From NCBI RefSeq assembly GCF_001721045.1, contig NZ_MDER01000043.1:87477-151476 (forward strand): a DNA stretch of 64,000 bases, read 5' to 3'. This document shows, one piece after another, positions 39,005-48,450 of this stretch. This DNA is from Paenibacillus nuruki. Its GTDB lineage: Bacteria > Bacillota > Bacilli > Paenibacillales > Paenibacillaceae. The position numbers and the translations under genes were made by a program. Positions within the stretch are counted from its first letter, which is position 1. Each line of letters begins with the position of its first letter. Under the pieces are notes generated by a model, which worked only from the letters and a program-made list of their open reading frames with translations, made no database searches and was not told the DNA's origin.

Positions 39005-39330
39005 ATATAAACAAAAAAGACTTTCATCCTCTACATCAACATACAATGCAAAGGACGAAAGTCTGAGCTCCCGCGGTACCACCTTTATTGACAGAATCTA
39101 TCGTTCTGTCCGGCTTAAATATCCAAGATAACGGTAGGTATCCGTTCAGCGTTATAGGCGCTAAAAGTTCGGGGGTAGGTTCGGTAAGAGCTGGTGGCGA
39201 ATCCTTTCAGCCGCTGGGATTCACTCTCTATACACACCGCAGGTTTACGTACTGTTCCCGTCATCACAATCATTCGTATCCATAGCGTATCAATGAAGCT
39301 TACGCTAACTGTTTGTTGCAAACTAGAATA
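39005..39330 (-). promoter_or_regulatory. T-box leader (proline) of the proBAC-mtnWXB operon
   Basis: On the minus strand the antiterminator T-box AGGTGGTACCGCGGGA (39069-39084) is followed by a terminator pairing GACTTTCGTCC with GGATGAAAGTC and six T. Upstream, Stem I has GGGAACAGTACG and AGAGAGTGAA, and a specifier-loop-like CCGAACCTACCC (39177-39179 read as AGG on the plus strand). CCU, a proline codon, is the likely specifier, which fits the downstream proB. Uncharged tRNA-Pro should allow readthrough. Confidence 0.93.
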
Positions 39331-39338
39331 GCATGATC

Positions 39339-39355
39339 AAGCGCTTTTGCCAAGC
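39339..39355 (-). repeat. possible fragment of the dispersed repeat
   Basis: Minus-strand GCTTGGCAAAAGCGCTT resembles the AGCGCTTGGCAATATAAGCGC hairpin of the birA-panB repeat, between mtnE and the T-box. Short, so it may be coincidence. Confidence 0.35.
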
Positions 39356-39365
39356 ACCGCATCAC

Positions 39366-40586
39366 TTACTTGAATAATCCTAGCTTGCCAATACGGCGTA
39401 CCGCTTCTTGCAACCGTTCTTCAGAAGTGAGTAGACCGATACGTACATACCCTTCACCTTTGGTTCCGAAGCCAACTCCTGGTGCTACAGCGACATGTGC
39501 TTTTTCTAGCAATAAAGTGGCAAATTCTTCTGAACCCATGCCGTTAGGTGTAGGCAACCAGGCGAAGAAAGAACCTTTAGGTGCTTGAGCTTCCCAACCG
39601 ATTTTTTCCAATTCAGCAAAAAAAGCATTTCGGCGAGATTCATAGGTAGCTACCAGATCAGTCACACATTGTTGTGACTCTGTTAAAGCTTTGGCTGCCG
39701 CTGCTTGAATACCTCCAAACAAACTCACATACACATGATCTTGCATTAAGTTGATCAGACGAATGATTTCTTTATTTCCTAGAGCAAAAGCAACACGCCA
39801 GCCAGCCATATTATACGTTTTGGATAACGTATAGAACTCAACGCCGACTTCTTTGGCACCCGGAATCTGTAAAAAGCTCACCGGTTGTTCTCCGTCAAAT
39901 CCTATCGCTCCATAAGCAAAATCGCTAGCAACAACAATATTATGCTTAGCTGCAAATTGTACTGTTTCTTCATAGAAAGAGTAAGGAGCTGTCGCTGATG
40001 TAGGGTTGTTCGGATAATTTAGAAACATCAACTTGGCTTTCTCTAATATTTCGGGTGCAATTGCATTATAATCCGGTAAGTATTTATTTTCTTCTGTCAA
40101 AGGCATAAAGGACATCTCTGCACCAGATAGTGCAACACCAGACCAGTAATCAGGATACCCCGGATCAGGAACAAGACATACATCCCCTTGTTCAAGCATA
40201 ATTTGGCTAATTTCGATCAGACCTGTTTTGCCACCGAATAAAATAGCAACTTCTGTCTCAGGATCAAGATCGACATTATAATCTTCTTTATAACGTTGTG
40301 CCGCCGCTTCTTTGAGAAAAGAATAACCGGAAAAAGGCGAGTACTTATGATATTGTGGATTTCCAGCGGCTTCACGTAATTCTTCTACAATATGTGGAGG
40401 GGTTGGTTGATCAGGATTTCCTTGCCCCAAGTTAATAACATCATGCCCTGCGGCAACCTGACGATTAACATTTTGAACAAGCTTGGCAAAAAATTGTTCA
40501 GGCAGTTGATTCATGACACTGGCAGGTTGTATTGATATACTTGGTAATTCATTTGTATTTGAGTTTGAGTTTGAAGAAGTAGTCAT
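39366..40586 (-). CDS. mtnE: pyridoxal-phosphate aminotransferase, probably MtnE
   Basis: About 406 residues from the ATG at 40586 (GGAGTGATAACG upstream); the GTG at 40595 overlaps the ribosome site. Fold type I: NLGQGNPDQPTPPHI, PDPGYPDYWSGVALSG, NYPNNPTSA, SKTYNMAGWR (PLP Lys). It closely resembles YkrV-type enzymes that transaminate 4-methylthio-2-oxobutyrate to methionine. The N-terminal 22 residues are low-complexity (Ser/Asn). Divergent from mtnU, as in B. subtilis. It could also act on other keto acids. Confidence 0.85.
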   Translation of the reverse strand: MTTSSNSNSNTNELPSISIQPASVMNQLPEQFFAKLVQNVNRQVAAGHDVINLGQGNPDQPTPPHIVEELREAAGNPQYHKYSPFSGYSFLKEAAAQRYKEDYNVDLDPETEVAILFGGKTGLIEISQIMLEQGDVCLVPDPGYPDYWSGVALSGAEMSFMPLTEENKYLPDYNAIAPEILEKAKLMFLNYPNNPTSATAPYSFYEETVQFAAKHNIVVASDFAYGAIGFDGEQPVSFLQIPGAKEVGVEFYTLSKTYNMAGWRVAFALGNKEIIRLINLMQDHVYVSLFGGIQAAAAKALTESQQCVTDLVATYESRRNAFFAELEKIGWEAQAPKGSFFAWLPTPNGMGSEEFATLLLEKAHVAVAPGVGFGTKGEGYVRIGLLTSEERLQEAVRRIGKLGLFK

Positions 40587-40841
40587 CGTTATCACTCCGT
40601 ATCCGCTAAATTCATGGTATGATTGTTAAAATTTAAAAAAACCTCAAGTGTTCCTAATCTATCATGATTTTTCCGATCAGTATACAGGAGATTTAAGGGA
40701 ATCGAAAGTCAGAAGGGTTCGTTGCCCATTCTATATTACTGATTCTATATAGAGGATATCCAAAATAATAAACTCATGCTACATTAAAACTAGCTTAGAT
40801 TCAGCTAGCTACTCAAGCTGTGATAAAGGGGATTATAACCA

Positions 40842-41657
40842 ATGAATAAGACACGTCAATTACATATTGCTTTGATTCAAATGGATATTGAGCTTGCGAA
40901 TCCTACAGTTAATCAACAACGTGCTGAACAATGGATTACACAAGCGATGAGTGCGGCGCCAAGACCCGATGTAATCGTACTTCCTGAAATGTGGAATACC
41001 GGTTACGCTCTCGATCGCTTAGAAGGATTAGCTGAACGTGAAAATGGCAAGCTGACCGCATGGATGAGCCAAATCGCTAAGCAACATCAGATTGTACTGG
41101 TAGGAGGTTCGATATCAGAACAACGGGAAAGTGGTTTTTACAATACATTATATGTGTATGGAGCAGATGGCGAGCGTACTGCCAAATACGATAAAATTCA
41201 TTTGTTCAAATTGATGAACGAAGAGAAATTTATGCAACCGGGTGAGGAGAAAGCATTATTTCCTCTACATGATGTGACGGCTGCCGCTTCGATTTGTTAT
41301 GATCTTCGCTTTCCCGAGTTAGCACGCAGTCTAGCTCTAGCCGGTGCACAGATCTGGTTCGTGCCTGCGGAATGGCCTCATCCACGTATGCATCATTGGC
41401 GTACACTACTGACTGCACGTGCGATTGAGAATCAAATGTATGTCGTGGCTTGCAATCGAGTCGGACGGGACGAGAAAAGTGAATTTTTCGGACATTCGAT
41501 GATTATTGATCCTTGGGGTGAAGTATTAGCTGAAGGGGATGAAGTAGAAGGAATCATTAGTGCGACGATAGATCTTGATCTAGCAGATGAAGTACGTGGG
41601 CGTATTCCTGTATTTGCAGATCGCCGTCCTGAATTATATATTCATGAACAAAAGTAA
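40842..41657 (+). CDS. mtnU: carbon-nitrogen hydrolase, omega-amidase type (MtnU)
   Basis: 271 residues, nitrilase superfamily. Glu-Lys-Cys triad: VIVLPEMWNTGY (Glu), KYDKIHLF (Lys), ASICYDLRFPE (Cys). MtnU-type enzymes hydrolyse 2-oxoglutaramate, the by-product of glutamine-dependent MtnE transamination. Divergent neighbour of mtnE with a 255-bp shared spacer in which no SAM riboswitch was found. RBS AAAGGGG about 10 nt before the ATG. Confidence 0.87.
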   Translation: MNKTRQLHIALIQMDIELANPTVNQQRAEQWITQAMSAAPRPDVIVLPEMWNTGYALDRLEGLAERENGKLTAWMSQIAKQHQIVLVGGSISEQRESGFYNTLYVYGADGERTAKYDKIHLFKLMNEEKFMQPGEEKALFPLHDVTAAASICYDLRFPELARSLALAGAQIWFVPAEWPHPRMHHWRTLLTARAIENQMYVVACNRVGRDEKSEFFGHSMIIDPWGEVLAEGDEVEGIISATIDLDLADEVRGRIPVFADRRPELYIHEQK

Positions 41658-41690
41658 AACAGCATACGAGGTAACACATAGATTCTACAC

Positions 41691-41739
41691 AAGCGGAAAT
41701 AATACAGCATATATCATGTGCTATTATTTCCGCTTTTTT
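41691..41739 (+). terminator. terminator downstream of mtnU
   Basis: AAGCGGAAATAATA (41691-41704) pairs with TATTATTTCCGCTT (41722-41735) and is followed by T residues. Confidence 0.9.
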
Positions 41740-41822
41740 ATGCTGTCATTTAGAAAGAGTAGATGAGCATACAAATGAACGATCTCGCACAAAAGAAGAA
41801 AACAATCCTAATTTAAATTTTT

Positions 41823-41839
41823 TAACTTACTAAAAGTTA
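41823..41839. promoter_or_regulatory. possible operator upstream of mhqO-like gene
   Basis: TAACT-N7-AGTTA inverted repeat, inside a TTACTAAAAGTTAGTTAG stretch. A TATAAT hexamer lies at 41900-41905, so the site is about 60 bp upstream of the probable -10. MarR/HxlR-type regulators of quinone genes in Bacillus bind similar short palindromes. It resembles the half-sites at 45087-45099. Confidence 0.35.
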
Positions 41840-42045
41840 GTTAGTTCGGTGTTCAGCAACATTCTTCCCTAAAGGTCTTTTGTTATTGTGCAAACTGTTT
41901 ATAATAAAGATATACAACACGAGCTTACAACTTAGACATTCATACACGTAATTAGTTTAACTTAAAGATATTTCAAATAAGGTCATTCAAAAATCATTTA
42001 AAATCAAAATTAAAAAAATGAATTAACAAAAAGGAGATTATTATT

Positions 42046-42993
42046 ATGACACTTCGCACAGCAGGTATTCACCACATCACTTCTTTCGTATCTGATCCAC
42101 AACGTAATGTTGATTTCTATGCAGGCGTACTTGGATTGCATATGGTTAAAAAAACAATTAACTTTGATGCACCCGATGTATATCATTTGTACTTCGGAGA
42201 TGCTGGCGGTAGTCCAGGAACGATCGTTACCTTTTTCCCACAACCAGGTGCACGTAAAGGAGCCGTTGGAGCAGGACAACTAGGAATTACAGTATTTGCT
42301 GTTCCAACAGGATCACTTGATTTCTGGAAAGAGCGCTTAACTCGATTAGGTATTCGCTTCGAACCGGTTCAACGTTTTGGCGAACAGTTATTGCGATTTG
42401 AAGATCATGATGGTCTACGGATCGAATTGGTAGAACGTGAAGGCGGCGCACAGAGTACATGGGAATGGGACGGGATTACGGCTGCCCAAGCGATCAAAGG
42501 ATTCGGTGGTGGTGTATTATTTAGCGCAGCACCAGCTAAAACATTGCATACAGTAGAGCATGTACTGGGATTAACCAAAATTGCGGAAGAAGATGGATAT
42601 GTTCGTTTTCAAGCCGATGGAGAGATTGGTAATATTATTGATGTCAATTCTCGCGAATTACCAAGAGGGATTGCTGGAGCAGGAACCGTTCATCATATCG
42701 CATGGCGTGCGGCTGACTTTGCAGAGCATGAACTATGGCGTGAACAAGTTGAAGCAGGAGGATTCCAACCTACACCAGTGATTGATCGTCAATATTTCAA
42801 TGCAGTCTACTTCCGTGAAGAAGGTGGAATCTTATTTGAAATTGCTACAGATCCTCCAGGATTCGCTAATGATGAACCAGCTGATCAATTAGGACAAAAA
42901 TTAATGTTACCTGAATGGTATGAACCACAACGTGAATTGATCGAAAACAATCTATTACCGATCGAAGTTCGTAAAGTATCAGCTCAATCATAA
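42046..42993 (+). CDS. mhqO: ring-cleaving dioxygenase (MhqO/MhqA-like, VOC fold)
   Basis: 315 residues with two vicinal-oxygen-chelate halves (about 1-150 and 155-310), each with glyoxalase-type beta-alpha-beta motifs (AGIHHITSFVSDPQRNVDFYAGVLGLHMV; TVHHIAWRAADFAEHELWREQV). HHIT and HHIA His plus the C-terminal LFEIATDPPGF Glu are probable metal ligands. In Bacillus such enzymes open hydroquinone rings and confer resistance to quinone-like compounds. It lies 22 bp before an MhqD-like gene, the same pairing as in mhqNOD. Confidence 0.85.
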   Translation: MTLRTAGIHHITSFVSDPQRNVDFYAGVLGLHMVKKTINFDAPDVYHLYFGDAGGSPGTIVTFFPQPGARKGAVGAGQLGITVFAVPTGSLDFWKERLTRLGIRFEPVQRFGEQLLRFEDHDGLRIELVEREGGAQSTWEWDGITAAQAIKGFGGGVLFSAAPAKTLHTVEHVLGLTKIAEEDGYVRFQADGEIGNIIDVNSRELPRGIAGAGTVHHIAWRAADFAEHELWREQVEAGGFQPTPVIDRQYFNAVYFREEGGILFEIATDPPGFANDEPADQLGQKLMLPEWYEPQRELIENNLLPIEVRKVSAQS

Positions 42994-43015
42994 ATAAAGA
43001 ATGGAGGAATAGAAA

Positions 43016-43639
43016 ATGACACTGACTTTAAAGCATATTTTTAAACAAGGAAGCGATCCTTCACAACCGTTACTCTTATTGTTACATGGTACAGGTGGAA
43101 CAGAAAATGATTTGATTCCTTTAGCACAACGTCTTGCACCAACAGCTTCGATATTGGGTGTGCGTGGAGCTGTTTTGGAAAATGGAATGCCACGCTTTTT
43201 CCGTCGCTTGGCAGAAGGAGTATTCGATGAGCCTGATTTGATTGCTCGTACGCATGAATTGAATACGTTTTTGGATGAAGCCGCAGTCGAGTATGGATTT
43301 GATCGTCGCAATATTGTAGCTGTGGGATATTCCAATGGTGCTAATATTGCAGCAAGCTTACTTTTCCATGATAATCAATCGTTAAAAGGAGCTGTTCTGC
43401 ATCATGCGATGGTTCCACTTCGCAGTGTAACCGTGCCTGATCTTTCAGGTATTCCGATCTTTATGGGTTCAGGTACCAATGATCCGATTATTCCTCGCGC
43501 AGAAACAGAAGAATTAGCGAAGTATTTTGTAGATGCACAGGCAAATTTACATCTGCATTGGGAAAATTACGGACACCAATTAACTGCAACCGAAGTGGAA
43601 GCAGCGGTACAATGGTATAACCAACAGTTCGTATCCTAA
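43016..43639 (+). CDS. mhqD: phospholipase/carboxylesterase family hydrolase (MhqD-like)
   Basis: 207 residues, alpha/beta hydrolase. PLLLLLHGTGGTENDLI near the N-terminus, nucleophile elbow GYSNGANIAAS (Ser), an acid in SGTNDPIIPRAE and a His in YGHQLTATEV. Pairs with the ring-cleaving dioxygenase; MhqD-type proteins belong to quinone/diamide resistance operons. Substrate unknown. GGAGG lies 9 nt upstream. Confidence 0.85.
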   Translation: MTLTLKHIFKQGSDPSQPLLLLLHGTGGTENDLIPLAQRLAPTASILGVRGAVLENGMPRFFRRLAEGVFDEPDLIARTHELNTFLDEAAVEYGFDRRNIVAVGYSNGANIAASLLFHDNQSLKGAVLHHAMVPLRSVTVPDLSGIPIFMGSGTNDPIIPRAETEELAKYFVDAQANLHLHWENYGHQLTATEVEAAVQWYNQQFVS

Positions 43640-43668
43640 AAGTTCACCATGAATTTCAAAAAAAGGTT

Positions 43669-43760
43669 AAAAAACGCTTCTGCTGTATTAAACGTAAACC
43701 CTTAGATAGATTAGGCTTATCTCAAGGATTGTACGTTAATACATAACAGAAGCGTTTTTT
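43669..43760. terminator. long imperfect hairpin terminator
   Basis: AAAAAACGCTTCTG at the left pairs with CAGAAGCGTTTTTT at the right; TGTATTAA/TTAATACA and ACGTA/TACGT pair internally. It separates the mhq pair (+) from the convergent DsbA-like gene (-). Confidence 0.8.
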
Positions 43761-43804
43761 GATGACCGATTATTATGAAATAAAGATGTTACTACGAATA
43801 TAGC

Positions 43805-44518
43805 TTACGATTTTTGGTCAGGTACGATACATGAACCATCTACACATACATCGCCTTCAGTGCTATTGATCATTTGTAATGGATGATCTTCTGCCCATAC
43901 ATCTTGCAATGTATTTAGGAAGACTTCTGTCGGTTGTGCTCCAGAGATACCATATTTGTTATTAACAACAAAGAAAGGAACTCCAGTTACACCTAATTGA
44001 TTCGCTTGTTGTTCATCTTGACGAACTTCTTTGCCCAATTGTTCGCTGTTCAAAAAAGTCTGTGTCTCGGTACGATCCAAGCCTACACGTTCAGCGATAT
44101 CAAGCAATGTATCATGATCTCCAATATGCAATGAATCTGTAAAATAAGCACGGAATAAAGCTTCGTTCATTTCTGCTTCTTTACCCTGTTTAGCGGCAAA
44201 TTTGAGTAGACGATGCGCATCAAAGCTGTTGGTTAATACCATCGTATCAAATTGGAAATCTAAACCTTCATTTTTAGCTTGTTGCCATAAGTTAGCGCTG
44301 TTTTGCTTCACTTGTTCTAACGTTAAGCCATATTTGTTCATTAACATTTCGTACATATTCATTGGAATATCTTTAGCAGCATTCGGGTCCAACTCAAAGC
44401 TACGGAAACTAACTTCTACTTCGTCCCGATTCGGAAATTGTTCTAACGCTTTATTAAGACGTGCTTTGCCGATATAACAAAATGGACATTGATAATCTGA
44501 CCAAACTTCAATTTTCAT
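43805..44518 (-). CDS. DsbA-family oxidoreductase, FrnE type
   Basis: 237 residues. IEVWSDYQCPFCYIGKARLN holds the CxxC (CPFC) thioredoxin active site near the N-terminus, then the helical insertion, then GVTGVPFFVVNNKYGISGAQ with the cis-Pro. Two more Cys near the C-terminus (VCVDGSC) resemble FrnE's extra redox pair. No signal peptide, so it acts in the cytosol as a disulfide isomerase/reductase under oxidative stress. It sits in the quinone-stress region. Confidence 0.9.
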   Translation of the reverse strand: MKIEVWSDYQCPFCYIGKARLNKALEQFPNRDEVEVSFRSFELDPNAAKDIPMNMYEMLMNKYGLTLEQVKQNSANLWQQAKNEGLDFQFDTMVLTNSFDAHRLLKFAAKQGKEAEMNEALFRAYFTDSLHIGDHDTLLDIAERVGLDRTETQTFLNSEQLGKEVRQDEQQANQLGVTGVPFFVVNNKYGISGAQPTEVFLNTLQDVWAEDHPLQMINSTEGDVCVDGSCIVPDQKS

Positions 44519-44697
44519 AGGTATAATCCTCCAGTAAAATAAATAGAATGCACATTGATAAATATAAATAAAACGATCTATAAGGTGTAATCATGTTAGT
44601 TGCACTATCTCCAGTATAAACGCAATCCATTGTTATTAATAGTATTTTTATTACTTTTTGTAATTAAGATATGATTACTATTGTTTTTGCTGTTTTT

Positions 44698-45069
44698 TTA
44701 TAGTGGATTGGATTCTAATACATCCTGCTCTAACTGATTTTGTTCGCCCCAATCACACATCATATCCAAAATAGGTATCAAAGATTGCCCCCGTGCAGAT
44801 AAACGGTATTCTACTTTAGGTGGTACTTGTGGATATTCCGTACGGATGATTAGCTGATCTTGTTCTAATTCTTTTAGTGTAACACTTAACGTTTTGAAAG
44901 AAATCGTACCGATCGAGCGCTTGAGTTCATTATAGCGCATCACTTTATTTTCGCCGGCTAACCAGTACATCACGATCATTTTATATTTCCCACCTACCAG
45001 TGAGAGGGTGTAGCCAAATCCTGTATCTTTAAGGTCAACGCCTGTCAGACTATAGTTACCGATATGCAT
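44698..45069 (-). CDS. HxlR family transcriptional regulator
   Basis: 123 residues, a winged helix with the HxlR pattern LSLVGGKYKMIVMYWLAG and RYNELKRSIGTISFKTLSVTLKELEQDQLI. Members such as YodB sense quinones or diamide by cysteine; the only Cys here is in DMMCDWGE near the C-terminus, so its sensing mechanism may differ. Divergent from an NAD(P)H oxidoreductase gene with two palindromes in between; probably controls it. RBS AAAGGAG 8 nt upstream. Confidence 0.9.
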   Translation of the reverse strand: MHIGNYSLTGVDLKDTGFGYTLSLVGGKYKMIVMYWLAGENKVMRYNELKRSIGTISFKTLSVTLKELEQDQLIIRTEYPQVPPKVEYRLSARGQSLIPILDMMCDWGEQNQLEQDVLESNPL

Positions 45070-45086
45070 AACATACTCTCCTTTAG

Positions 45087-45116
45087 GTTAGTATCTAACA
45101 TTAAAGTGCGTACTTT
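45087..45116. promoter_or_regulatory. two palindromes in the HxlR/oxidoreductase divergent spacer
   Basis: GTTAG-TAT-CTAAC (45087-45099) and AAAGT-GCGT-ACTTT (45103-45116), both perfect. They lie 18-47 bp upstream of the HxlR gene start, a place where autoregulatory operators are common. Confidence 0.55.
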
Positions 45117-45185
45117 TTTTAAAATGTAATCCACCATACAATGATTGAAGCAACATAAATACGCGTAATCATGATGGAGGTTTAT

Positions 45186-45713
45186 ATGAAAACATTAGTT
45201 ATTGTAACGCATCCCCATATGGAGGATTCTGTGATTAATAAACGTTGGGTCAAAGAACTGGAACAGTATCCAGATCAATTTACTATCCATGAATTGTATA
45301 AAGTCTATCCTGACGAAAAAATAAATGTGGAGCAAGAACAAGCACTAGTTGAAGCTCATGATCACATTGTTTTTCAATTTCCATTATACTGGTTTAATTC
45401 GCCGCCACTTTTGAAAAAATGGTTGGATGAAGTATTATTATATGGTTGGGCATACGGTTCAACAGGTAAAGTATTTACTGATCGTAAAGTCGCTATTGCA
45501 GTAACTGTAGGCGTAAGTGAAGCTGATTATCAACCCGAAGGAAAATATCGTTATACGTTAGAACAAATATTACTTCCTTTTGAAATGACATTCGATTATA
45601 TTCATGCTTCGTATCAAGGCTTTACCGCTTTCTATAGTGCAGAACACGAATCTACTCCTGTACGTATTGAAGAAAGTATTTCAGGATATATTGATTTTCT
45701 GCAAAATCTTTAA
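45186..45713 (+). CDS. NAD(P)H oxidoreductase, flavodoxin-like fold (MdaB/YwrO-like)
   Basis: 175 residues from the ATG at 45186 (GGAGG 5 nt upstream); the ATG at 45171 precedes the ribosome site. KTLVIVTHPHMEDSVINKRW and the FMN-binding VFQFPLYWFNSPPLLKKWLDEVL and YGWAYGS segments fit the NAD(P)H:quinone reductase family. Two-electron reduction of quinones is the expected role, which fits the divergent HxlR regulator and the nearby mhq-like genes. Confidence 0.88.
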   Translation: MKTLVIVTHPHMEDSVINKRWVKELEQYPDQFTIHELYKVYPDEKINVEQEQALVEAHDHIVFQFPLYWFNSPPLLKKWLDEVLLYGWAYGSTGKVFTDRKVAIAVTVGVSEADYQPEGKYRYTLEQILLPFEMTFDYIHASYQGFTAFYSAEHESTPVRIEESISGYIDFLQNL

Positions 45714-45843
45714 AAGAAGAATCTTTTTCGTTAAGAAGATGACTTTCGATGATAAAGTATTTTACGATTCATCAAGTGCTAGTCTTTGTATAAAAATTCA
45801 AATGTAGAAATAGGGAGAGACAGTTCATGTCTTCTCCTTATTT

Positions 45844-46767
45844 TTATTGTTCAGGATTCACTACATTGATCATTGTTTCTTTAAAAGTCTGCACAAAAGC
45901 TTCAGCGGCTTTGGAGAGGTAGCGTCCTTTGCGACGTGCAATGACCAGGGTACGGCTTGGAATCGGTTCGGCTAAAGGCAAATAAATTGGTAAAAACTCG
46001 CCACGTCGTGCCCGTGCAATATAATGAGGCACAAAAGTAACACCCATTCCAGTAGCAACCAAAGATTGGATCGTCTCAATATTATTACTTTCAAATACCA
46101 CTTGTGGCTCAAATCCTGCTTCTTTACAGACATCGAATACAATTTTGCGGAATCCTTGTCCTTTTTTGAGTACGATAAATGGTTCATGTTCTAATTCTTT
46201 TAATTGTACAGGTCGATGATCACCATTCGCAAAGCGCTGAGCTAAAGGATGATTAGGGGGTACAGCTAGGTCGATCAATTCATCGCCAACGGGTTCATAA
46301 GTTAGTGAAGGTTCTGTCAGTGGAAGAGCCAGTAGACTCAAATCAGTTTTACCACTTGCAGTTAACTTTTCCAGATTCAGCGAAGTATCTTCTATTAAGA
46401 TAACTTCAATCTGCGGATAAGCAGCACGGAAAGCAGGTAATACATGAGGGAGTAAATGTGAACCGGTAATCTGCATACTACCAACCACAACACGTCCACT
46501 TTGTAATTGCGAAATATCTGCCATTTCTTGACGTAACTGTTCCACTGCATCAATAATCTTTTGCGCTTGTTCTACAAAATTAGCACCTGCATGAGTTAAT
46601 TCTACAGTACTGGTATTCCGCTGGAACAGAAGCACCCCTAATTCTTTTTCTAATTTGGATAATTGCTGACTAAGTGAAGGTTGAGCAATATGTAATTTCT
46701 CGGCTGCACGTGAAAAGTTACGTTCAGCGGCTATTTGTAACGCATATTGCAATTGTCTAAGTTCCAT
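45844..46767 (-). CDS. LysR family transcriptional regulator
   Basis: 307 residues from the ATG at 46767 (GGAG upstream at 9 nt); the longer frame to 46806 has a non-conserved tail. N-terminal HTH (MELRQLQYALQIAAERNFSRAAEKLHIAQPSLSQQLSKLEKELG) and the C-terminal LysR substrate-binding domain. Divergent to leuC with an ATAACT-N5-AGTTAT palindrome between them, so it likely regulates leuCD or itself; the effector is unknown. Confidence 0.9.
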   Translation of the reverse strand: MELRQLQYALQIAAERNFSRAAEKLHIAQPSLSQQLSKLEKELGVLLFQRNTSTVELTHAGANFVEQAQKIIDAVEQLRQEMADISQLQSGRVVVGSMQITGSHLLPHVLPAFRAAYPQIEVILIEDTSLNLEKLTASGKTDLSLLALPLTEPSLTYEPVGDELIDLAVPPNHPLAQRFANGDHRPVQLKELEHEPFIVLKKGQGFRKIVFDVCKEAGFEPQVVFESNNIETIQSLVATGMGVTFVPHYIARARRGEFLPIYLPLAEPIPSRTLVIARRKGRYLSKAAEAFVQTFKETMINVVNPEQ

Positions 46768-46841
46768 GTTCAGTTGCTCCTTCGTACATCTATTGTTTTT
46801 ATACATCTATTTTAATAAAAGTTCACTTATAAGTATAGCCT

Positions 46842-46858
46842 ATAACTTCTATAGTTAT
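46842..46858. promoter_or_regulatory. LysR-type palindrome between LysR gene and leuC
   Basis: ATAACT-TCTAT-AGTTAT, a perfect inverted repeat in the divergent spacer, about 75 bp from the LysR start and 154 bp from leuC. LysR proteins often bind such T/A-rich dyads next to their own gene. GCAG/CTGC and CATTCTC/GAGAATG pairings lie nearer leuC and could be a leader fold; no T-box is seen. Confidence 0.5.
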
Positions 46859-47011
46859 TATATCTTGGAACAATATAGCATAGGATGTTATATTAGATTC
46901 AATATAAAGCGGTGCTTCATTCTCAGGTCCAAGATTTCATTGCAGCCATCGTAATCTGCTGCAAGAGAATGTTCGCTGACTTAGTCCGAATCTTATGATG
47001 GGGTGAAAATA

Positions 47012-48433
47012 ATGAGTAAAAAAACATTGTACGAGAAAATTTGGGATAATCACGTTATTTTTCAACAAGAAAATCAACCGAGTATTTTGTATATTGATCT
47101 ACACTTAGTACATGAAGTAACGTCTCCGCAAGCATTTGAAGGTTTACGTTTAAGCAATCGTAAAGTACGTCGTCCAGAATTAACGTTTGCAACGATGGAT
47201 CATAACGTACCGACAACAGATCGTTTTAATATTAAAGATCCAATTTCTAAGCAACAAATTGATACATTAAGTCAGAACTGTGCAGATTTTGGAGTCAAAC
47301 TATTTGATCTTGATACGATTGATCAAGGGGTTGTCCATGTTATGGGTCCAGAATTGGGTCTAACTCATCCGGGCAAAACAATCGTGTGCGGAGATAGTCA
47401 TACATCAACTCATGGAGCTTTTGGTGCTCTTGCTTTTGGTATCGGAACCAGTGAAGTAGAACATGTTATGGCAACACAGTGTTTGCAACAATCCAAGTCC
47501 AAAACGATGGAAATTCGTTTTAATGGGTCACGCAAACCGGGCGTTACAGCAAAAGATATGATCTTGGGCGTTATCGCCAAATATGGTACTGACTTTGCAA
47601 CAGGTTATGTATTGGAGTATACAGGTGAAGCGATTCGTGAGTTAACGATGGAAGAACGTATGACTGTATGTAATATGTCCATTGAAGGTGGTGCAAGAGC
47701 AGGTCTAATCGCACCAGACGCAACAACGATCGAATATCTTCGTGGTCGCCAATATGTTCCACAAGGCGTAGCATTTGAAGAAGCTGTAGCACGTTGGGAA
47801 CAGTTAACAACAGATGCAGATGCAGAGTATGATACTGTGCTTGAATTTGATGTCGATGCATTGATTCCACAAGTAACCTGGGGAACAAGTCCGGGTATGG
47901 GTACAGATATTACTTCTTCCGTACCGAACCCTGCTGATTTCACGACTGAAAATGAACGTAGAGCTGCTGAAAAAGCACTTGAATATATGGATTTGGCTCC
48001 GGGTACACCGATGGCTGAAATTCCGGTTGATTATGTATTTATCGGTTCTTGTACCAATGGACGTATTGAAGATTTGCGTGCAGCAGCAGCTGTAGCGAAA
48101 GGATATACTGTTTCGGATCGTTTGACAGCTATCGTCGTTCCTGGTTCTGGACGCGTGAAGATTCAAGCGGAAAAAGAAGGTTTGGATGTGGTATTTAAAG
48201 AAGCTGGTTTTGAATGGCGTGAAGCAGGATGCAGTATGTGTCTAGCGATGAACCCGGATGTATTACAACCTGGACAACGCTGTGCTTCAACATCGAATCG
48301 TAACTTTGAAGGGCGCCAAGGACGTGGTGGACGTACGCATCTAGTTTCTCCAGCAATGGCAGCAGCAGCGGCGATCACAGGACACTTTACCGATGTACGT
48401 GACTGGAATTTCAAATCAGAAGTATTGAACTAG
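47012..48433 (+). CDS. leuC: 3-isopropylmalate dehydratase large subunit
   Basis: About 473 residues from the ATG at 47012 (GGGGTG upstream); GTG at 47003 overlaps that site. Aconitase superfamily: [37 protein letters not shown] (Fe-S Cys) and [10 protein letters not shown] (two further Cys). With LeuD it isomerises 2- to 3-isopropylmalate in leucine synthesis. 17 bp before leuD. Confidence 0.97.
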   Translation: MSKKTLYEKIWDNHVIFQQENQPSILYIDLHLVHEVTSPQAFEGLRLSNRKVRRPELTFATMDHNVPTTDRFNIKDPISKQQIDTLSQNCADFGVKLFDLDTIDQGVVHVMGPELGLTHPGKTIVCGDSHTSTHGAFGALAFGIGTSEVEHVMATQCLQQSKSKTMEIRFNGSRKPGVTAKDMILGVIAKYGTDFATGYVLEYTGEAIRELTMEERMTVCNMSIEGGARAGLIAPDATTIEYLRGRQYVPQGVAFEEAVARWEQLTTDADAEYDTVLEFDVDALIPQVTWGTSPGMGTDITSSVPNPADFTTENERRAAEKALEYMDLAPGTPMAEIPVDYVFIGSCTNGRIEDLRAAAAVAKGYTVSDRLTAIVVPGSGRVKIQAEKEGLDVVFKEAGFEWREAGCSMCLAMNPDVLQPGQRCASTSNRNFEGRQGRGGRTHLVSPAMAAAAAITGHFTDVRDWNFKSEVLN

Positions 48434-48450
48434 GAGAGGGGTAATTATCC

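Noticed and set aside
47605..48414. Several minus-strand ORFs inside leuC
   Set aside because: Antisense frames of a well-conserved leuC; no ribosome sites.
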